Origin: Duganella guangzhouensis
Lineage (GTDB): Bacteria > Pseudomonadota > Gammaproteobacteria > Burkholderiales > Burkholderiaceae_D
Assembly: GCF_009674535.1 (NCBI RefSeq)
Contig: NZ_WKJK01000016.1
Location: forward strand, 1-64,000
Reading direction: 5' to 3'
DNA: 64,000 nucleotides
Positions 27,001 to 35,618 of the stretch are shown here, in pieces. Both the position numbers and the translations under genes were made by a program. The first letter of the stretch is position 1, and the number at the start of each line of letters is the position of its first letter. Under the pieces are notes generated by a model. That model was not told the origin of the DNA. It made no database searches and saw nothing but the letters and a program-made list of their open reading frames with translations.

Positions 27001-27683
27001 ATCTCGGCATTGGTGTAGTAACGCGTGGCATGCGCCAGCGCACGTAGTGCAAACGGATCCAGCAGAGAGCCCAGCAGCAGGCCTTCCTGGCGTTGCGCCA
27101 GCAAGCCTGCCGCCGACCACAGCACCATAAATGCCAGCACCCCAACGTAGACCATCAACAGTGAACGGGTCAAGGCAGCCAGCAACATCAGCAAGGCGGT
27201 CACGAACAGCAAATTCGGCAGTACCAGCACGCCCATGCTCCAGACATAGGGCCACAGCGAGGTTGGCCCGATCCGCTCGGGATCGGCACCGCCAATCGCA
27301 CTCGCGACCAGCATGCTCATCGTCACGAGCACAAACACCACAAGACAACAGACCCAGCCGGCCAGAAAGCGCCCCAGCAAATACGCACTTTTATGCATGG
27401 GAGTGGCATACAGCAAATCCGACATGCCGCTGTCCGTATCACGCAACACACTGCCGGCGATCAGCATCGTGACCAGGAACAGTGCCAGCACACTCAATAT
27501 CCCCAGTTGATTGGCGATGAGGACAGGCGCGTTCAAATAGGCGGCTCCAGCCGCGCCGCCGATGCGGATGGCATCGCTACTGGCGGAGAACCAGCCCAGC
27601 GACATGAGTACCAGCGTCACCATCCACAGCATGGGCTGGCGTAGTTGGTAGCGCAGATCAAAACGGAAGAATTCGCTCCACAT
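24045..27683 (-). CDS. ABC-2 type permease fused to M1 aminopeptidase domain
   Basis: This is a 1212-aa membrane protein. The first ~600 residues hold two ABC-2 permease-like halves with about twelve hydrophobic segments. From ~640 on there is a large extracytoplasmic M1 peptidase region with the zinc motif HEVTHHWWGEQ and the third ligand Glu in ITESLSEYVAL, 19 residues after the second His, the spacing of this ABC-fused M1 group. It pairs with the ATPase gene nine bases upstream. A family of ABC transporter permease/M1 aminopeptidase proteins exists, but its substrates are unknown. A role in exporting and trimming a peptide would fit the fusion. Confidence 0.85.
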   Translation of the reverse strand: MWSEFFRFDLRYQLRQPMLWMVTLVLMSLGWFSASSDAIRIGGAAGAAYLNAPVLIANQLGILSVLALFLVTMLIAGSVLRDTDSGMSDLLYATPMHKSAYLLGRFLAGWVCCLVVFVLVTMSMLVASAIGGADPERIGPTSLWPYVWSMGVLVLPNLLFVTALLMLLAALTRSLLMVYVGVLAFMVLWSAAGLLAQRQEGLLLGSLLDPFALRALAHATRYYTNAEMNQRLPELSGALLANRLLWMLVALTLLTLTVWRFQPLHAGTARQSWLGRMASRLTRTPGRGQAVTAPAQPVAARLRRAPRWKLSSAWRQCWSMLALDLRGILRSLPFMIMLLLGLANFVVNYLVGGIRIDSVPYPLTRLMLQELDGGLNPALALVLLFYSGELVHKDRQARIDALSDAMPVADWVPLLAKCGALLVLVLVYMGAGVPVAMLIQAVQGGVDYQPGLYVQGTLLAASWYGLMALALLALQVLAGHRYLGYALGEALLLSERLLQGMGMDNHLYSYAALPTLVYSDMNGYGHYLAGWSWFVMYWTLFALALLLLAQAFWQRGQMPRWRLALALALAPSGALRGWRGAALLVCLAAWAACGRWIDYNTSVLNLYLSPAERLDWRADYEKTWRSTLATPQPRLVSVQTEVALFPQQQRAEIRGHYLLQNKESTALATLQLQRSSGADGGMVSRVDTAFLNLPPHTVLRDDQRHGVLLLRLAQPLAPGAQLALDFTVSIRHPGFTNSGKPVPINDNGTLFTFDEFFPQLGYQAARELDDRNARRARGLGEPHRHPARTEQAAVRDNYLKPLGIQADLVAFDAIVSTAADQTAMAPGSLLRQWQQQGRNYFHYKLVRPTLPFLSFQSARWSVRSAQWQGIPIRVYYHPQHPYNVERMLAGARAALAYNSRHFGPYPYDELRILETPLYQSYARSFPMTIPISESLGFINDVRDPARFDHVFYVTAHEVTHHWWGEQVMAADMQGGPLITESLSEYVALMTAEQQYGKAAVLRLLRWNLDEYLRGRGADHNGEVALAEVDDQVYLQYRKGSLAFYRLRAELGEPAVNLALRRLLEAHRYQPAPYVTSSDLLTELRLQSPPERQQLLTDLFERIVVYDNRIVAASARQRADGRWEVPLKLRLAKLVADAGGREVAQAYDEPIELVVYGSSGQQLYHGWHRLPAGDASLTLVLDGSRERPARVALDPGQLLIDRNLADNSRQISP

Positions 27684-27692
27684 GGCGCCTCC

Positions 27693-28562
27693 TTAACGCG
27701 CGCCGCGTAGCGTCAGGAAGTACAGGTCTTCCAGGCTAGGCGGGCATGGGACAAATCCATCACCGGGCGCCTCGGTGGCATGCACGCGGATGTGCGGCTT
27801 GCCGCCCTGTAAGCGTGAGGAGAGAACGGTATAGCGCTGCTGATAATCGTCCAGCATCGACTCGCTGATGCTGCGCTGCCAGATCGATGCCTGCAAAGCG
27901 GCAATGGCAACCTGCGGCTCGCCGCTGGCCACCACCCGCCCGGCCGCGATAATGGCCATGCGCTGGCACAGATCGGTGACGTCTGCCACGATGTGGGTGG
28001 AGAGTATCACCACCACTTGCTCGCCAATGCGGGCCAGTAAATTGAGGAAGCGGTTGCGCTCATCGGGATCCAGCCCCGCCGTCGGCTCATCAGCGATCAC
28101 CAGCCGTGGCGCGCCCAGCAACGCCTGGGCGATACCGAAGCGTTGCCGCATGCCGCCCGAATAGCTGTGTACCGCGCGCCGGCGCACCTCCCACAGATTA
28201 GTTTGCTGCAACAGCGCTTCCACCATCTCGCGCCGTTCGCCACGCGCCGTGATGCCTTTCAGGATAGCGAAGTGATTGAGCAACTCCAGTGCCGATACTT
28301 TGGGATAGACGCCAAAATCCTGCGGCAGATACCCCAGTTGGCGACGCATCGCCAGCGGCTGGGCCAGCACATCGATGCCATCGAGATGGATGCTGCCGCT
28401 GTCGGGTCGCTGCAAGGTGGCAATGGTGCGCATCAGCGAGGACTTTCCAGCGCCATTCGGCCCCAGCAGGCCAAATAGTCCGGTCGGTATCTCCAGTGAT
28501 ATATCGCGGGTGGCGTGTACGCCATTGGCATAGGTTTTATGCAGATTGCGCAGGCACAGCAT
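27693..28562 (-). CDS. ABC transporter ATP-binding protein
   Basis: This is a 289-aa ATPase. An upstream extension is open, but GAGGAAGAAG places the start at 28562, opening with LCLRNLHKTYANGVHA. Walker A is GPNGAGKSSLMRTIATL, the signature is YSGGMRQRFGIAQAL, and Walker B is LVIADEPTAGLDP. The H-loop is ILSTHIVAD. The C-terminal ~60 residues are a short accessory domain. It drives the fused permease/M1 protein encoded next. Confidence 0.9.
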   Translation of the reverse strand: MLCLRNLHKTYANGVHATRDISLEIPTGLFGLLGPNGAGKSSLMRTIATLQRPDSGSIHLDGIDVLAQPLAMRRQLGYLPQDFGVYPKVSALELLNHFAILKGITARGERREMVEALLQQTNLWEVRRRAVHSYSGGMRQRFGIAQALLGAPRLVIADEPTAGLDPDERNRFLNLLARIGEQVVVILSTHIVADVTDLCQRMAIIAAGRVVASGEPQVAIAALQASIWQRSISESMLDDYQQRYTVLSSRLQGGKPHIRVHATEAPGDGFVPCPPSLEDLYFLTLRGAR

Positions 28563-28720
28563 TGGCTTCTTCCTCAGGGTAGCGATAAGCCGCGAGGGTA
28601 GTACAGCCAGGCCGTTCATCGACACACAATCGGAGGAGTGGTCGAGATACATGATGAACGGCGTTTAATCCGGATGAATGGTGCAGCGCTTGATCTCAAA
28701 ACGCCAGGTTTTCCGATGCT

Positions 28721-28855
28721 TCAGCGCAACATCACCAATTGCGACAGCATTTTCATTAATTCGGCTGAGTAACGGGCCGGAAACGGGCTTGGCGGCTGGC
28801 TGGCGGCGGGTGGCGCGTTGGCCGGTTTGAGGGTGGGGGCGGCGGGCTGGGTCAT
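28721..28855 (-). CDS. 44-aa proline-rich small protein
   Basis: An ATG at 28855 is preceded by CCGGAG and opens a 44-residue frame ending at TGA 28721-28723. The first half is Pro/Ala-rich (TQPAAPTLKPANAPPAASQP) and disordered. The second half is a compact amphipathic helix (SAELMKMLSQLVMLR). Codon use is GC-rich like real genes nearby. It has no known family. It lies alone between the ABC operon and a divergent LysR gene. Confidence 0.45.
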   Translation of the reverse strand: MTQPAAPTLKPANAPPAASQPPSPFPARYSAELMKMLSQLVMLR

Positions 28856-28977
28856 GATGGCTCCGGTTAAGAAAACTTGTGCATGGAGTTTTGTCTGGGT
28901 ATGGGTTATATTTTCGGACAGGCCTAAACTGTTATCAAACGAGTTATTTTCGACCCGAGCGCAAGAAAAACTTAGCC

Positions 28978-29874
28978 ATGCCCAAATTGCTGCGCTCCCT
29001 CTCCGGCTTGATCGACTTCGACTGCGCAGCGCGCTGGGGCAGCTTCAAGCTGGCGGCGCAGGAGTTGCACAAGACGCCGGCCGCCATCAGCCTGCAGGTC
29101 AAGCAGCTGGAGGAGGCATTGGGCTTCGAGCTGTTCGTGCGCCATCCGCGCCATATCACGCTCACCGAAAAAGGCCAGGAACTGGCCGCCACCGTGCGCC
29201 GCGTACTGGGCGAACTGAATACCAAGATCGGCGCCCTGCAGGGCGGCGATGAGGAAAAAATCCTGCGTATCTCGACCACCCACTCGCTGGCCATCAAATG
29301 GCTGGTGCCGCGCATCGCCCGCTTCACCCAGCGCTATCCGGAGCTGGACATCCGCATCGATTCCAGCGACCAGCTGGCCGACATGAAGGATGGCCGCACC
29401 GACATCGCGCTGCGCACCTACGACGTCATCCCGGGCGATCCCGATCTGCTGTTCGAAGACCGGCTGGTGGCGGTCTACAGCCCGTCGCTGCTAGCACCCG
29501 GCGAAAGCGAGATCACATTAAGCACGCTGCACCGCTACCCGCTGCTGCACGAGCAGACCACCGATACCTGGATCGCCCTGCTGCGGCATAACAATGCGCT
29601 CAAGGGCCAGTTCAACTTCTCGCGCAGCTTCACCAACTTTGCGGTGATGGTGCAGTCGGCCGTGGCGGGACAGGGCATCGCTCTGGTGTCGCAAGCCATC
29701 GCCAGCGAAGACCTGTGCAACGGCACGCTGAAGCAGGTGGCCTGCGCCTCGGCGCCATATATCCGCGGCTACCACATCCTGGTCAACCGCGACATGCGCG
29801 GCATGAGCAAGATCACCCATTTCTGCGACTGGCTGCGCGAGGAAGTGGCACAGATGCAGAAAGGCTTGTGCTGA
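28978..29874 (+). CDS. LysR-family transcriptional regulator
   Basis: The 298-aa protein starts at 28978; an upstream in-frame ATG would only add a non-conserved stretch. The N-terminal winged helix is FDCAARWGSFKLAAQELHKTPAAISLQVKQLEEALGFELFVR, close to the GcvA-like branch. A LysR substrate-binding domain follows (~90-295). Its stop overlaps the ATG of the next gene by one base (TGATG), so regulator and binding protein are co-translated, unlike the usual divergent LysR arrangement. Confidence 0.9.
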   Translation: MPKLLRSLSGLIDFDCAARWGSFKLAAQELHKTPAAISLQVKQLEEALGFELFVRHPRHITLTEKGQELAATVRRVLGELNTKIGALQGGDEEKILRISTTHSLAIKWLVPRIARFTQRYPELDIRIDSSDQLADMKDGRTDIALRTYDVIPGDPDLLFEDRLVAVYSPSLLAPGESEITLSTLHRYPLLHEQTTDTWIALLRHNNALKGQFNFSRSFTNFAVMVQSAVAGQGIALVSQAIASEDLCNGTLKQVACASAPYIRGYHILVNRDMRGMSKITHFCDWLREEVAQMQKGLC

Positions 29875-30581
29875 TGCTGGCGCACATGCTGCTCGCCGCC
29901 ACGCTGGCCGCGCTGCCGGCGGCCCACGCCGCCGACAAGGCGCCGCTGCGCTATGTGGAAAAGGTGGATGGCATGCCGTCCCCGAACCAGCCGCCCAAGA
30001 CCGAATTCCAGGACAAGCTGGGCGCCGCGCTGGCGCGCCAGCTGGGACGTCCGCTGCAATACGTCGAGCTGCCGCGCACGCGCGTGATGGCGGCGCTGGA
30101 AAACGGCGACGGCGATGTTCTGTGCAGCTATCTGCCGCAATGGCTGCCGGGCGACGTGGACTGGACCCGCGCCTTCATCCCGATCAGCGAAGTGGTGATC
30201 ACGCGCCCCGGCGTCAAGCCGCCCGCCTCACTGCAGGAATTGCGCGGCAAGCGGCTCGGCATGGTGCTGGGCTTCCGTTATCCGGAACTGGAAAAGGTGA
30301 TCGGCCAGGATTACATCCGTGACGACGCGCCCTCTGCCCCGCTGTCGATCCGAAAATGGGTGGCCGGCCGCTTCGACTACCTGGTCACGCCGACCACCAT
30401 CTTCAACAAGCAGGTGGAGGCCGGCAATATCCCTCCCGGCTATCACATGCTGACGGTGTACGATGTGATGACCATGTGCGCCGTCTCGCGCAAGAGCGCC
30501 ATCAGCGTGGGCGAGGTCAACGCCGCCATCCACGCGCTGGAAAAGAGCGGCGAGCTGGCCAAGATACTGCGCCTGCGCTGA
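29874..30581 (+). CDS. Periplasmic substrate-binding protein (SBP_bac_3-like)
   Basis: This is a 235-aa exported protein with signal peptide LAHMLLAATLAALPAAHA. The fold resembles short amino-acid-type binding proteins: LGAALARQLGRPLQYVELPRTRVMAALENGDGDVLCSY, then LRGKRLGMVLGFRYPELE. No permease or ATPase is nearby, so it may be a sensing or scavenging protein, not a transporter part. It belongs to the same broad group as the products at 45646 and 51230. It is co-transcribed with the LysR gene. Confidence 0.75.
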   Translation: MLAHMLLAATLAALPAAHAADKAPLRYVEKVDGMPSPNQPPKTEFQDKLGAALARQLGRPLQYVELPRTRVMAALENGDGDVLCSYLPQWLPGDVDWTRAFIPISEVVITRPGVKPPASLQELRGKRLGMVLGFRYPELEKVIGQDYIRDDAPSAPLSIRKWVAGRFDYLVTPTTIFNKQVEAGNIPPGYHMLTVYDVMTMCAVSRKSAISVGEVNAAIHALEKSGELAKILRLR

Positions 30582-30590
30582 GTCAGCGCA

Positions 30591-32813
30591 TCAGCGCGTC
30601 AGCGTCAGCCTGGTCTCCAGCCGGATATCGTCCGAAGCGCTGCCCACCATCAGCTTGAAGTCCCCCGCCTCCGCGCCCCACGCCAGTTTGCTGTTGTAGA
30701 AGGACAGTGTATCGCGGTCGATGGTAAAGCTGACACGGCGCGTTTCGCCCGGCTTCAGATGCACTTTCTGAAATCCCTTCAACTCCTTCAACGGCCGCAC
30801 CACCGACGCCACCATGTCGCGCAGGTAGAACTGCACAATCTCCGTGCCCTCCACCTTGCCGCTGTTGGCCAGATCGAACGACAGCGTCACCTTCTGCCTG
30901 CCGGCCATGCTCGGGCTGCTCAGCGTCAGGCCGGAATATTTGAAGTCGGTGTAGCTGAGGCCATGGCCGAAAGCGTAGCGCGGCGTGGTGGGCGCATCGA
31001 TGTAGGCCGACTTGTAGACGATGTCCTTCTTGTTGACCACCGGCCGCCCGGTGCTGTACTGCGTGTACGACAGCGGAATCTGTCCCACGCTGCGCGGCAG
31101 CGTAATCGGCAACTTGGCGGACGGGTTGTAATCGCCGAACAGCACATTGGCCACCGCGTTGCCGCCCTCGCTGCCGGGGAACCAGGCGTAGACGATGGCG
31201 TCCGCCTGATCGGCGATGGTGTTGAATACCAGCGGACGGCCGGCCAGCAGCACCGCCACGATCGGCTTGCCGGTGGCTTTCAACACTCTGAACAGCGCTT
31301 CCTGCTGACCCGGCAGCGAGATGTCGGTGCGCGACTTGGCCTCGCCGCTCAAGTCCCAGGTTTCGCCTACCGCCAGCACGATGATGTCCGCCTGCGACGC
31401 CGTTTCAACCGCCGCCGCAAAGCCTTCGGTGCCGGCACATCCCGGCGCGCACGCCTGCGCATAGCTGACCTGCGCCTTGCCGCGCATGCCTTCGAGGATG
31501 CTGATCACGCGGGCGCGCGTGCGTTCGTCGCCCGGCACCCAGCCGCCCTCCAGGTCGCGTCGAGAATCGGCCAGCGGGCCAATCACCGCAATCCGCTGGC
31601 CGCTGCGCGCCAGCGGCAGCAGATGGCCGTCGTTCTTCAGCAGCACCAGCGACTTCTGCGCCACGTCCAGCGCGGCGGCGCGGTGCGCATCGTTGCCCAG
31701 CACCGCCTGCTCACGCGCCGGATCGGAATAGCGATACGGATCATCGAACAGGCCCAGTTCGAACTTCTTGGTCAGCACGCGGCGCACGGCATCGTCCAGC
31801 GTCGCCATCTTGACCTTGCCGTCCTTGATGGCCTGCTCCAGATGCTGGGTGTAGGCATAGCCCTCCATGTCCATGTCGCTGCCGGCGTTGATGGCCTTGA
31901 CGGCGGCATCCGACAAATCGGCTGCGTACCCGTGCGGCACCATCTCACGCACCGAGCCCCAGTCGCTGACTACAAAACCCTTGAACTTCCACGCGCCTTT
32001 CAGGATGTCCCGCTGCAGCAGGCTGTTGCCGGTGGCCGGCACGCCGTTCAACGAATTGAATGAGTTCATAAAGGTGGCGGCGCCGGCATCGGCCGCCGCC
32101 TTGAACGGCGGCAGATACACCTCGTACAGCTGCTGCTCGCTCATGTCGACCGCGTTGTAATCACGGCCGGCGATGGCCGCGCCGTAGGCCGCGAAGTGCT
32201 TGGCGGTGGCCATCACGGCATCGGTAGCGCCCAGCTTCTTGCCCTGGAAACCGTGCACGCGCGCGACCGCGATCTGTGAGCCGAGATAGGTATCCTCGCC
32301 AGCGCCCTCCATCACCCTGCCCCAGCGCGGATCGCGCGCGATGTCCACCATCGGCGCGAAGGTCCAGTGCACGCCGGCGGCCGAAGCTTCCTTGGCGGCG
32401 ATGTGCGCCGACAGTTCGATCGCCTCCAGGTCCCACGACGCCGCCTCGCCCAGCGGCACCGGGAACACGGTGCGGTAGCCGTGAATCACATCGAGGCCGA
32501 ACAGCAGCGGAATTTTCAGCCGCGATTGCAGCGCCAGTTCCTGCATGGCGCGCGTGCTGGCCACGCCCGCCACGTTAAGCAGCGAGCCGACCTTGCCGCT
32601 GCGGACCGCCTCCAGCTTGGCCGCGTACTCACTGGTGACAGGGCCGGTGGCCTCCCTGTCCGACAGCTGGTTCAACTGGCCGACTTTTTCCGCCACCGTC
32701 ATCTTCTGCATCAACGCCGTGACCTTGCGCTCGATCTGCGCATCCTGCACCTGCGCCTGCGCGCACAGAGACAACGCCGCGCCCAGCGCGGCAACGATGT
32801 GTCGTGTCTTCAT
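30591..32813 (-). CDS. bglX: GH3 beta-glucosidase (BglX-like), exported
   Basis: This is a 740-aa enzyme. The ATG at 32813 overlaps the upstream GH2 stop and opens a signal peptide (TRHIVAALGAALSLCAQAQ). The GH3 barrel contains PLLFGLDVIHGYRTVFPVPLGEAASWD, KHFAAYGAAIAGRDYN and the nucleophile Asp in FKGFVVSDWGSVREM. The alpha/beta sandwich and a C-terminal fibronectin-like domain (~640-740) follow. It acts in the periplasm on beta-linked glucosides. It is translationally coupled to the GH2 gene, so the two enzymes probably attack the same polymer. Confidence 0.88.
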   Translation of the reverse strand: MKTRHIVAALGAALSLCAQAQVQDAQIERKVTALMQKMTVAEKVGQLNQLSDREATGPVTSEYAAKLEAVRSGKVGSLLNVAGVASTRAMQELALQSRLKIPLLFGLDVIHGYRTVFPVPLGEAASWDLEAIELSAHIAAKEASAAGVHWTFAPMVDIARDPRWGRVMEGAGEDTYLGSQIAVARVHGFQGKKLGATDAVMATAKHFAAYGAAIAGRDYNAVDMSEQQLYEVYLPPFKAAADAGAATFMNSFNSLNGVPATGNSLLQRDILKGAWKFKGFVVSDWGSVREMVPHGYAADLSDAAVKAINAGSDMDMEGYAYTQHLEQAIKDGKVKMATLDDAVRRVLTKKFELGLFDDPYRYSDPAREQAVLGNDAHRAAALDVAQKSLVLLKNDGHLLPLARSGQRIAVIGPLADSRRDLEGGWVPGDERTRARVISILEGMRGKAQVSYAQACAPGCAGTEGFAAAVETASQADIIVLAVGETWDLSGEAKSRTDISLPGQQEALFRVLKATGKPIVAVLLAGRPLVFNTIADQADAIVYAWFPGSEGGNAVANVLFGDYNPSAKLPITLPRSVGQIPLSYTQYSTGRPVVNKKDIVYKSAYIDAPTTPRYAFGHGLSYTDFKYSGLTLSSPSMAGRQKVTLSFDLANSGKVEGTEIVQFYLRDMVASVVRPLKELKGFQKVHLKPGETRRVSFTIDRDTLSFYNSKLAWGAEAGDFKLMVGSASDDIRLETRLTLTR

Positions 32814-34627
32814 TTGTACTGTTCCTGTTTCTGTTCGTAGTAGGACTTCAGCGTATAAAAGGCTTGCTTCTTCTTGCCGGTCTCCGAGATCAGGCCCTTG
32901 CGGTTCCAGTAATCCTGATACACCGGATTCGGACGGCGCGGCGAACGGAAATCGGTCAGCACCCACGGCGTCATGCCGCGCAGGCCCGGTATCGCATCCA
33001 ACAGCTTGAAGGTGTTTTTATAAAGCTGATCCTGATATTCCTCGCTCCACCTGGTGTCGCTGTCGGCGTGATAACCGCCCAGCGCATCGGCACCGAATTC
33101 GGTCACCAGCACCGGCTTGTTGTAATTGACCTTGAACGAGAACTTCAGCATCTCGCGGTTATTGGACCAGTACCAGCCGGCGTATTCATTGAAGCTGGCC
33201 AGATCAAGCTTGTCGGCCAGCGGATCTTCCACCGTCACCACGTCGCCGTTGCGATGCACTTCCAGCGCCGCGCCCACCAGCCGCGTGCCATCCAGTGACC
33301 GCACCGTATCGGCCAGCTTGCCCATGAAGACATTGCGCGGCGCGCTCACCGGCGTCTCGTTCCCGATCGACCAGATCACCACGCTGGCGCGGTTCTTGTC
33401 GCGCACCACCAGATCGGTCAGCTGCTGCGCGGCGTTGGCGTAGACTTCCGGCTTGTCCCACGAAATGGTCCAGTACACCGGCACCTCGGCCCATACCATC
33501 AGTCCCATTTCATCGGCCAGCCGTATCATCTCCTCGCTGTGCGGGTAGTGCGCCAGGCGGACGTAATTGCAGTTCATCTCCTTGGCCCATTGCAGCATCA
33601 TGCGCATGTCGCCTGCGCCGCGCAGGCGGCCGGGAATCAGCGGATTCTCGTCATGCAGCGACACGCCGCGCAGGAACACCGGTTTGCCGTTCAACAGAAT
33701 GTCCTGGCCGCGCGTGACGATGCTGCGCAGGCCGATGCGGTCATCCAGCTTGTCGGCGCCGGCGGCGATGCTGACCGCGTACAGCTTGGGATCTTCCGGC
33801 GACCAGTAACGCACTTTCGCCTTCGGCAGCGCGATGCTGACGACGGCGCGGCCATGGTCGTCGGTGCGCACCGCCGTCTTCACGCCCAGCTCCGCGATGG
33901 ATACCGTCACCTCTTGCGCGTGCTGCACGCCGGCCAGCTGCACATAACCTTCGATGCGGCCCATGTCGCCCTTGGCCAGCTGGATCTGGTAGTCCTCGAT
34001 ATAGCTGTCCGGCGTTTCGGCCAGCAGCACGTCGCGCGTGATGCCGCCGTAATTCCACCAGTCGGTGTTCACGGTGGGGATATCGTCCTGATGGCGCGTG
34101 TTGTCGGCCTTGACCACCAGCGTATTCTCGCCGGCCTGCAAACGGCCGGTGACATCGAACTGGAAAGGCGTGAAGCCGCCCTTGTGGCTGCCCAGCTTCT
34201 TGCCGTTCAGGTAGACGTGGGCCTCGTAATTGACCGCGCCAAAGTACAGGAAATAGCGCTTGCCGGCCTGCGGCGCGGCGTTGAACTGCCGGCGTAGCCA
34301 CACCGTGCCTTCGTAAAATTCCAGCTTCGCATTCTGCGAATTCCAGTCGCCGGGAATGGCCAGCGTGGGCGAGCCGTCGAAGCTGTATTCCACCACATCG
34401 TCCTTGTCGCGCGGCTTGCGGTCGTCGTAAAAGCCGCCAACGCCGCTGGCCGACTGGTCGTAGGGCTCACGCCGATAATTGTAGAAGCCGGTTTCATACG
34501 GATCGACGATGTAATTCCAGCGCCCATCCAGCAACTGATGCTGGCGGCCGTAGATGTTTTGCAGCGGTGCTGCAGTGGCCACCGCAGCGCTGACAGCCAG
34601 GCACGCCGCTAACAGAAATCTCCTCAT
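32810..34627 (-). CDS. GH2 beta-glucuronidase-like enzyme, exported
   Basis: The 605-aa protein starts at 34627 behind AAGGAGACT, with signal RRFLLAACLAVSAAVATAAP. The order is jelly-roll domain (~35-210), immunoglobulin-like domain (~210-300), then TIM barrel. The barrel has NYVRLAHYPHSEEMIRLADEMGL, the acid/base Glu in IWSIGNETPV and the nucleophile Glu in LVTEFGADA. Length and these motifs match family 2 beta-glucuronidases better than beta-galactosidases. The divergent gene encodes a uronate dehydrogenase, which supports a glucuronide substrate. Confidence 0.8.
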   Translation of the reverse strand: MRRFLLAACLAVSAAVATAAPLQNIYGRQHQLLDGRWNYIVDPYETGFYNYRREPYDQSASGVGGFYDDRKPRDKDDVVEYSFDGSPTLAIPGDWNSQNAKLEFYEGTVWLRRQFNAAPQAGKRYFLYFGAVNYEAHVYLNGKKLGSHKGGFTPFQFDVTGRLQAGENTLVVKADNTRHQDDIPTVNTDWWNYGGITRDVLLAETPDSYIEDYQIQLAKGDMGRIEGYVQLAGVQHAQEVTVSIAELGVKTAVRTDDHGRAVVSIALPKAKVRYWSPEDPKLYAVSIAAGADKLDDRIGLRSIVTRGQDILLNGKPVFLRGVSLHDENPLIPGRLRGAGDMRMMLQWAKEMNCNYVRLAHYPHSEEMIRLADEMGLMVWAEVPVYWTISWDKPEVYANAAQQLTDLVVRDKNRASVVIWSIGNETPVSAPRNVFMGKLADTVRSLDGTRLVGAALEVHRNGDVVTVEDPLADKLDLASFNEYAGWYWSNNREMLKFSFKVNYNKPVLVTEFGADALGGYHADSDTRWSEEYQDQLYKNTFKLLDAIPGLRGMTPWVLTDFRSPRRPNPVYQDYWNRKGLISETGKKKQAFYTLKSYYEQKQEQYK

Positions 34628-34663
34628 GCGCAGTCTCCTTGTTTTTATTGAAACTCGGATACT

Positions 34664-34677
34664 GTACAACGTTTTAT
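34664..34677. promoter_or_regulatory. Possible second LacI-type operator half-array
   Basis: An imperfect palindrome centred on AACGTT at 34670/34671 resembles the perfect site 55 bp downstream. On the minus strand one half reads TGATAAAACG. It sits near the GH2 start. Support is weaker than for the 34718-34733 site. Confidence 0.3.
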
Positions 34678-34717
34678 CAAAACAGGTGATTTTTTCCAGA
34701 AGCTTGTTTATACTTGA

Positions 34718-34733
34718 AGTTAAACGTTTAACT
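34718..34733. promoter_or_regulatory. LacI-type operator between GH2 and uronate dehydrogenase genes
   Basis: AGTTAAACGTTTAACT is a perfect 16-bp palindrome with a central CG, the hallmark of LacI-family operators. It lies 28 bases before the uronate dehydrogenase ATG and 90 bases from the divergent GH2 start. One repressor could therefore control both directions. The regulator gene is not in the window. Confidence 0.6.
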
Positions 34734-34761
34734 AAATCACCAAATAAATCACCAAACCAAC

Positions 34762-35577
34762 ATGACCAACACCAGCAAACCCTTCAAACGCATCCTCCTC
34801 ACCGGCGCCGGCGGCGGTCTCGGCACCGTGCTGCGCGAACGCGCCAAGGCCTGGGCCGACATCGTCCGCCTAAACGACGTCAAGGATCTCGGCCCTGCGC
34901 GCGAGGGCGAGGAAATCGTCATCGGCGACCTGGGCGACCGCGACAAGGTGATGCAGATGATGGAAGGCGTGGACGCCGTGCTGCACTTTGGCGGCATCTC
35001 GGTCGAAGACAAATTCGAGCCTATCATGAACGCCAACATCCTCGGCCTGCATCACCTGTACGAAGCGGTGCACAAGTGCGGCGTCAAGCGCGTGATCTAC
35101 GCCAGCTCCAGCCACGTGGTGGGCTATTACCAGACCACCGAACTGGTGGACGCCAACATGCCGCTGCGCCCGGACGGCTTCTACGGCATCTCCAAAGCCT
35201 TCGGCGAAGCGCTGTCACGCTATTACTACGACCGCTTCGGCACCGAAACCGTGTGCCTGCGCATCGGCTCCTCCTTCCCCGAGCCGAAGAACCCGCGCAT
35301 GATGGTCACCTATCTGGCCTACGACGACCTGGTGGAATTGATCCGCTGCTCGCTGTTCACGCCGCGCGTCGGCCACACCATCACCTTCGGCACCTCCAAC
35401 AACGCCACCAAATGGTGGGACAACAAGCACGCGGCGCATCTGGGCTATGTGCCCAAGCACAGCTCCGCCGAATTCGCCGGCCAGTTCCCGGACAACGCCA
35501 ACTATCCGGCGCCAGGCGACGCGCCCACCATCTACCAGGGCGGCCCCTTCGTCACCGCCGGCCCGATGTACAAATAA
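34762..35577 (+). CDS. udh: Uronate dehydrogenase (NAD-dependent epimerase/dehydratase family)
   Basis: This is a 271-aa cytoplasmic oxidoreductase. The nucleotide-binding motif is LLTGAGGGLGTVLRE, and the short-chain catalytic pair is in FYGISKAFGEALSRYYYDRFG (YxxxK). Segments LHFGGISVEDKFEPI, VIYASSSHVVGYY, RIGSSFPEPKNPRMMVTYL and TSNNATKWWDN match uronate dehydrogenases, which oxidise glucuronate or galacturonate to the aldaro-lactone. It is divergent from beta-glucuronidase-like GH2, giving a simple route: release of the uronate outside, then oxidation inside. No garD or other aldarate genes are in the window. Confidence 0.85.
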   Translation: MTNTSKPFKRILLTGAGGGLGTVLRERAKAWADIVRLNDVKDLGPAREGEEIVIGDLGDRDKVMQMMEGVDAVLHFGGISVEDKFEPIMNANILGLHHLYEAVHKCGVKRVIYASSSHVVGYYQTTELVDANMPLRPDGFYGISKAFGEALSRYYYDRFGTETVCLRIGSSFPEPKNPRMMVTYLAYDDLVELIRCSLFTPRVGHTITFGTSNNATKWWDNKHAAHLGYVPKHSSAEFAGQFPDNANYPAPGDAPTIYQGGPFVTAGPMYK

Positions 35578-35618
35578 ACCGTACCGCGTTCTCGCGACTC
35601 TCCAGTCGCTTGTCTTTG

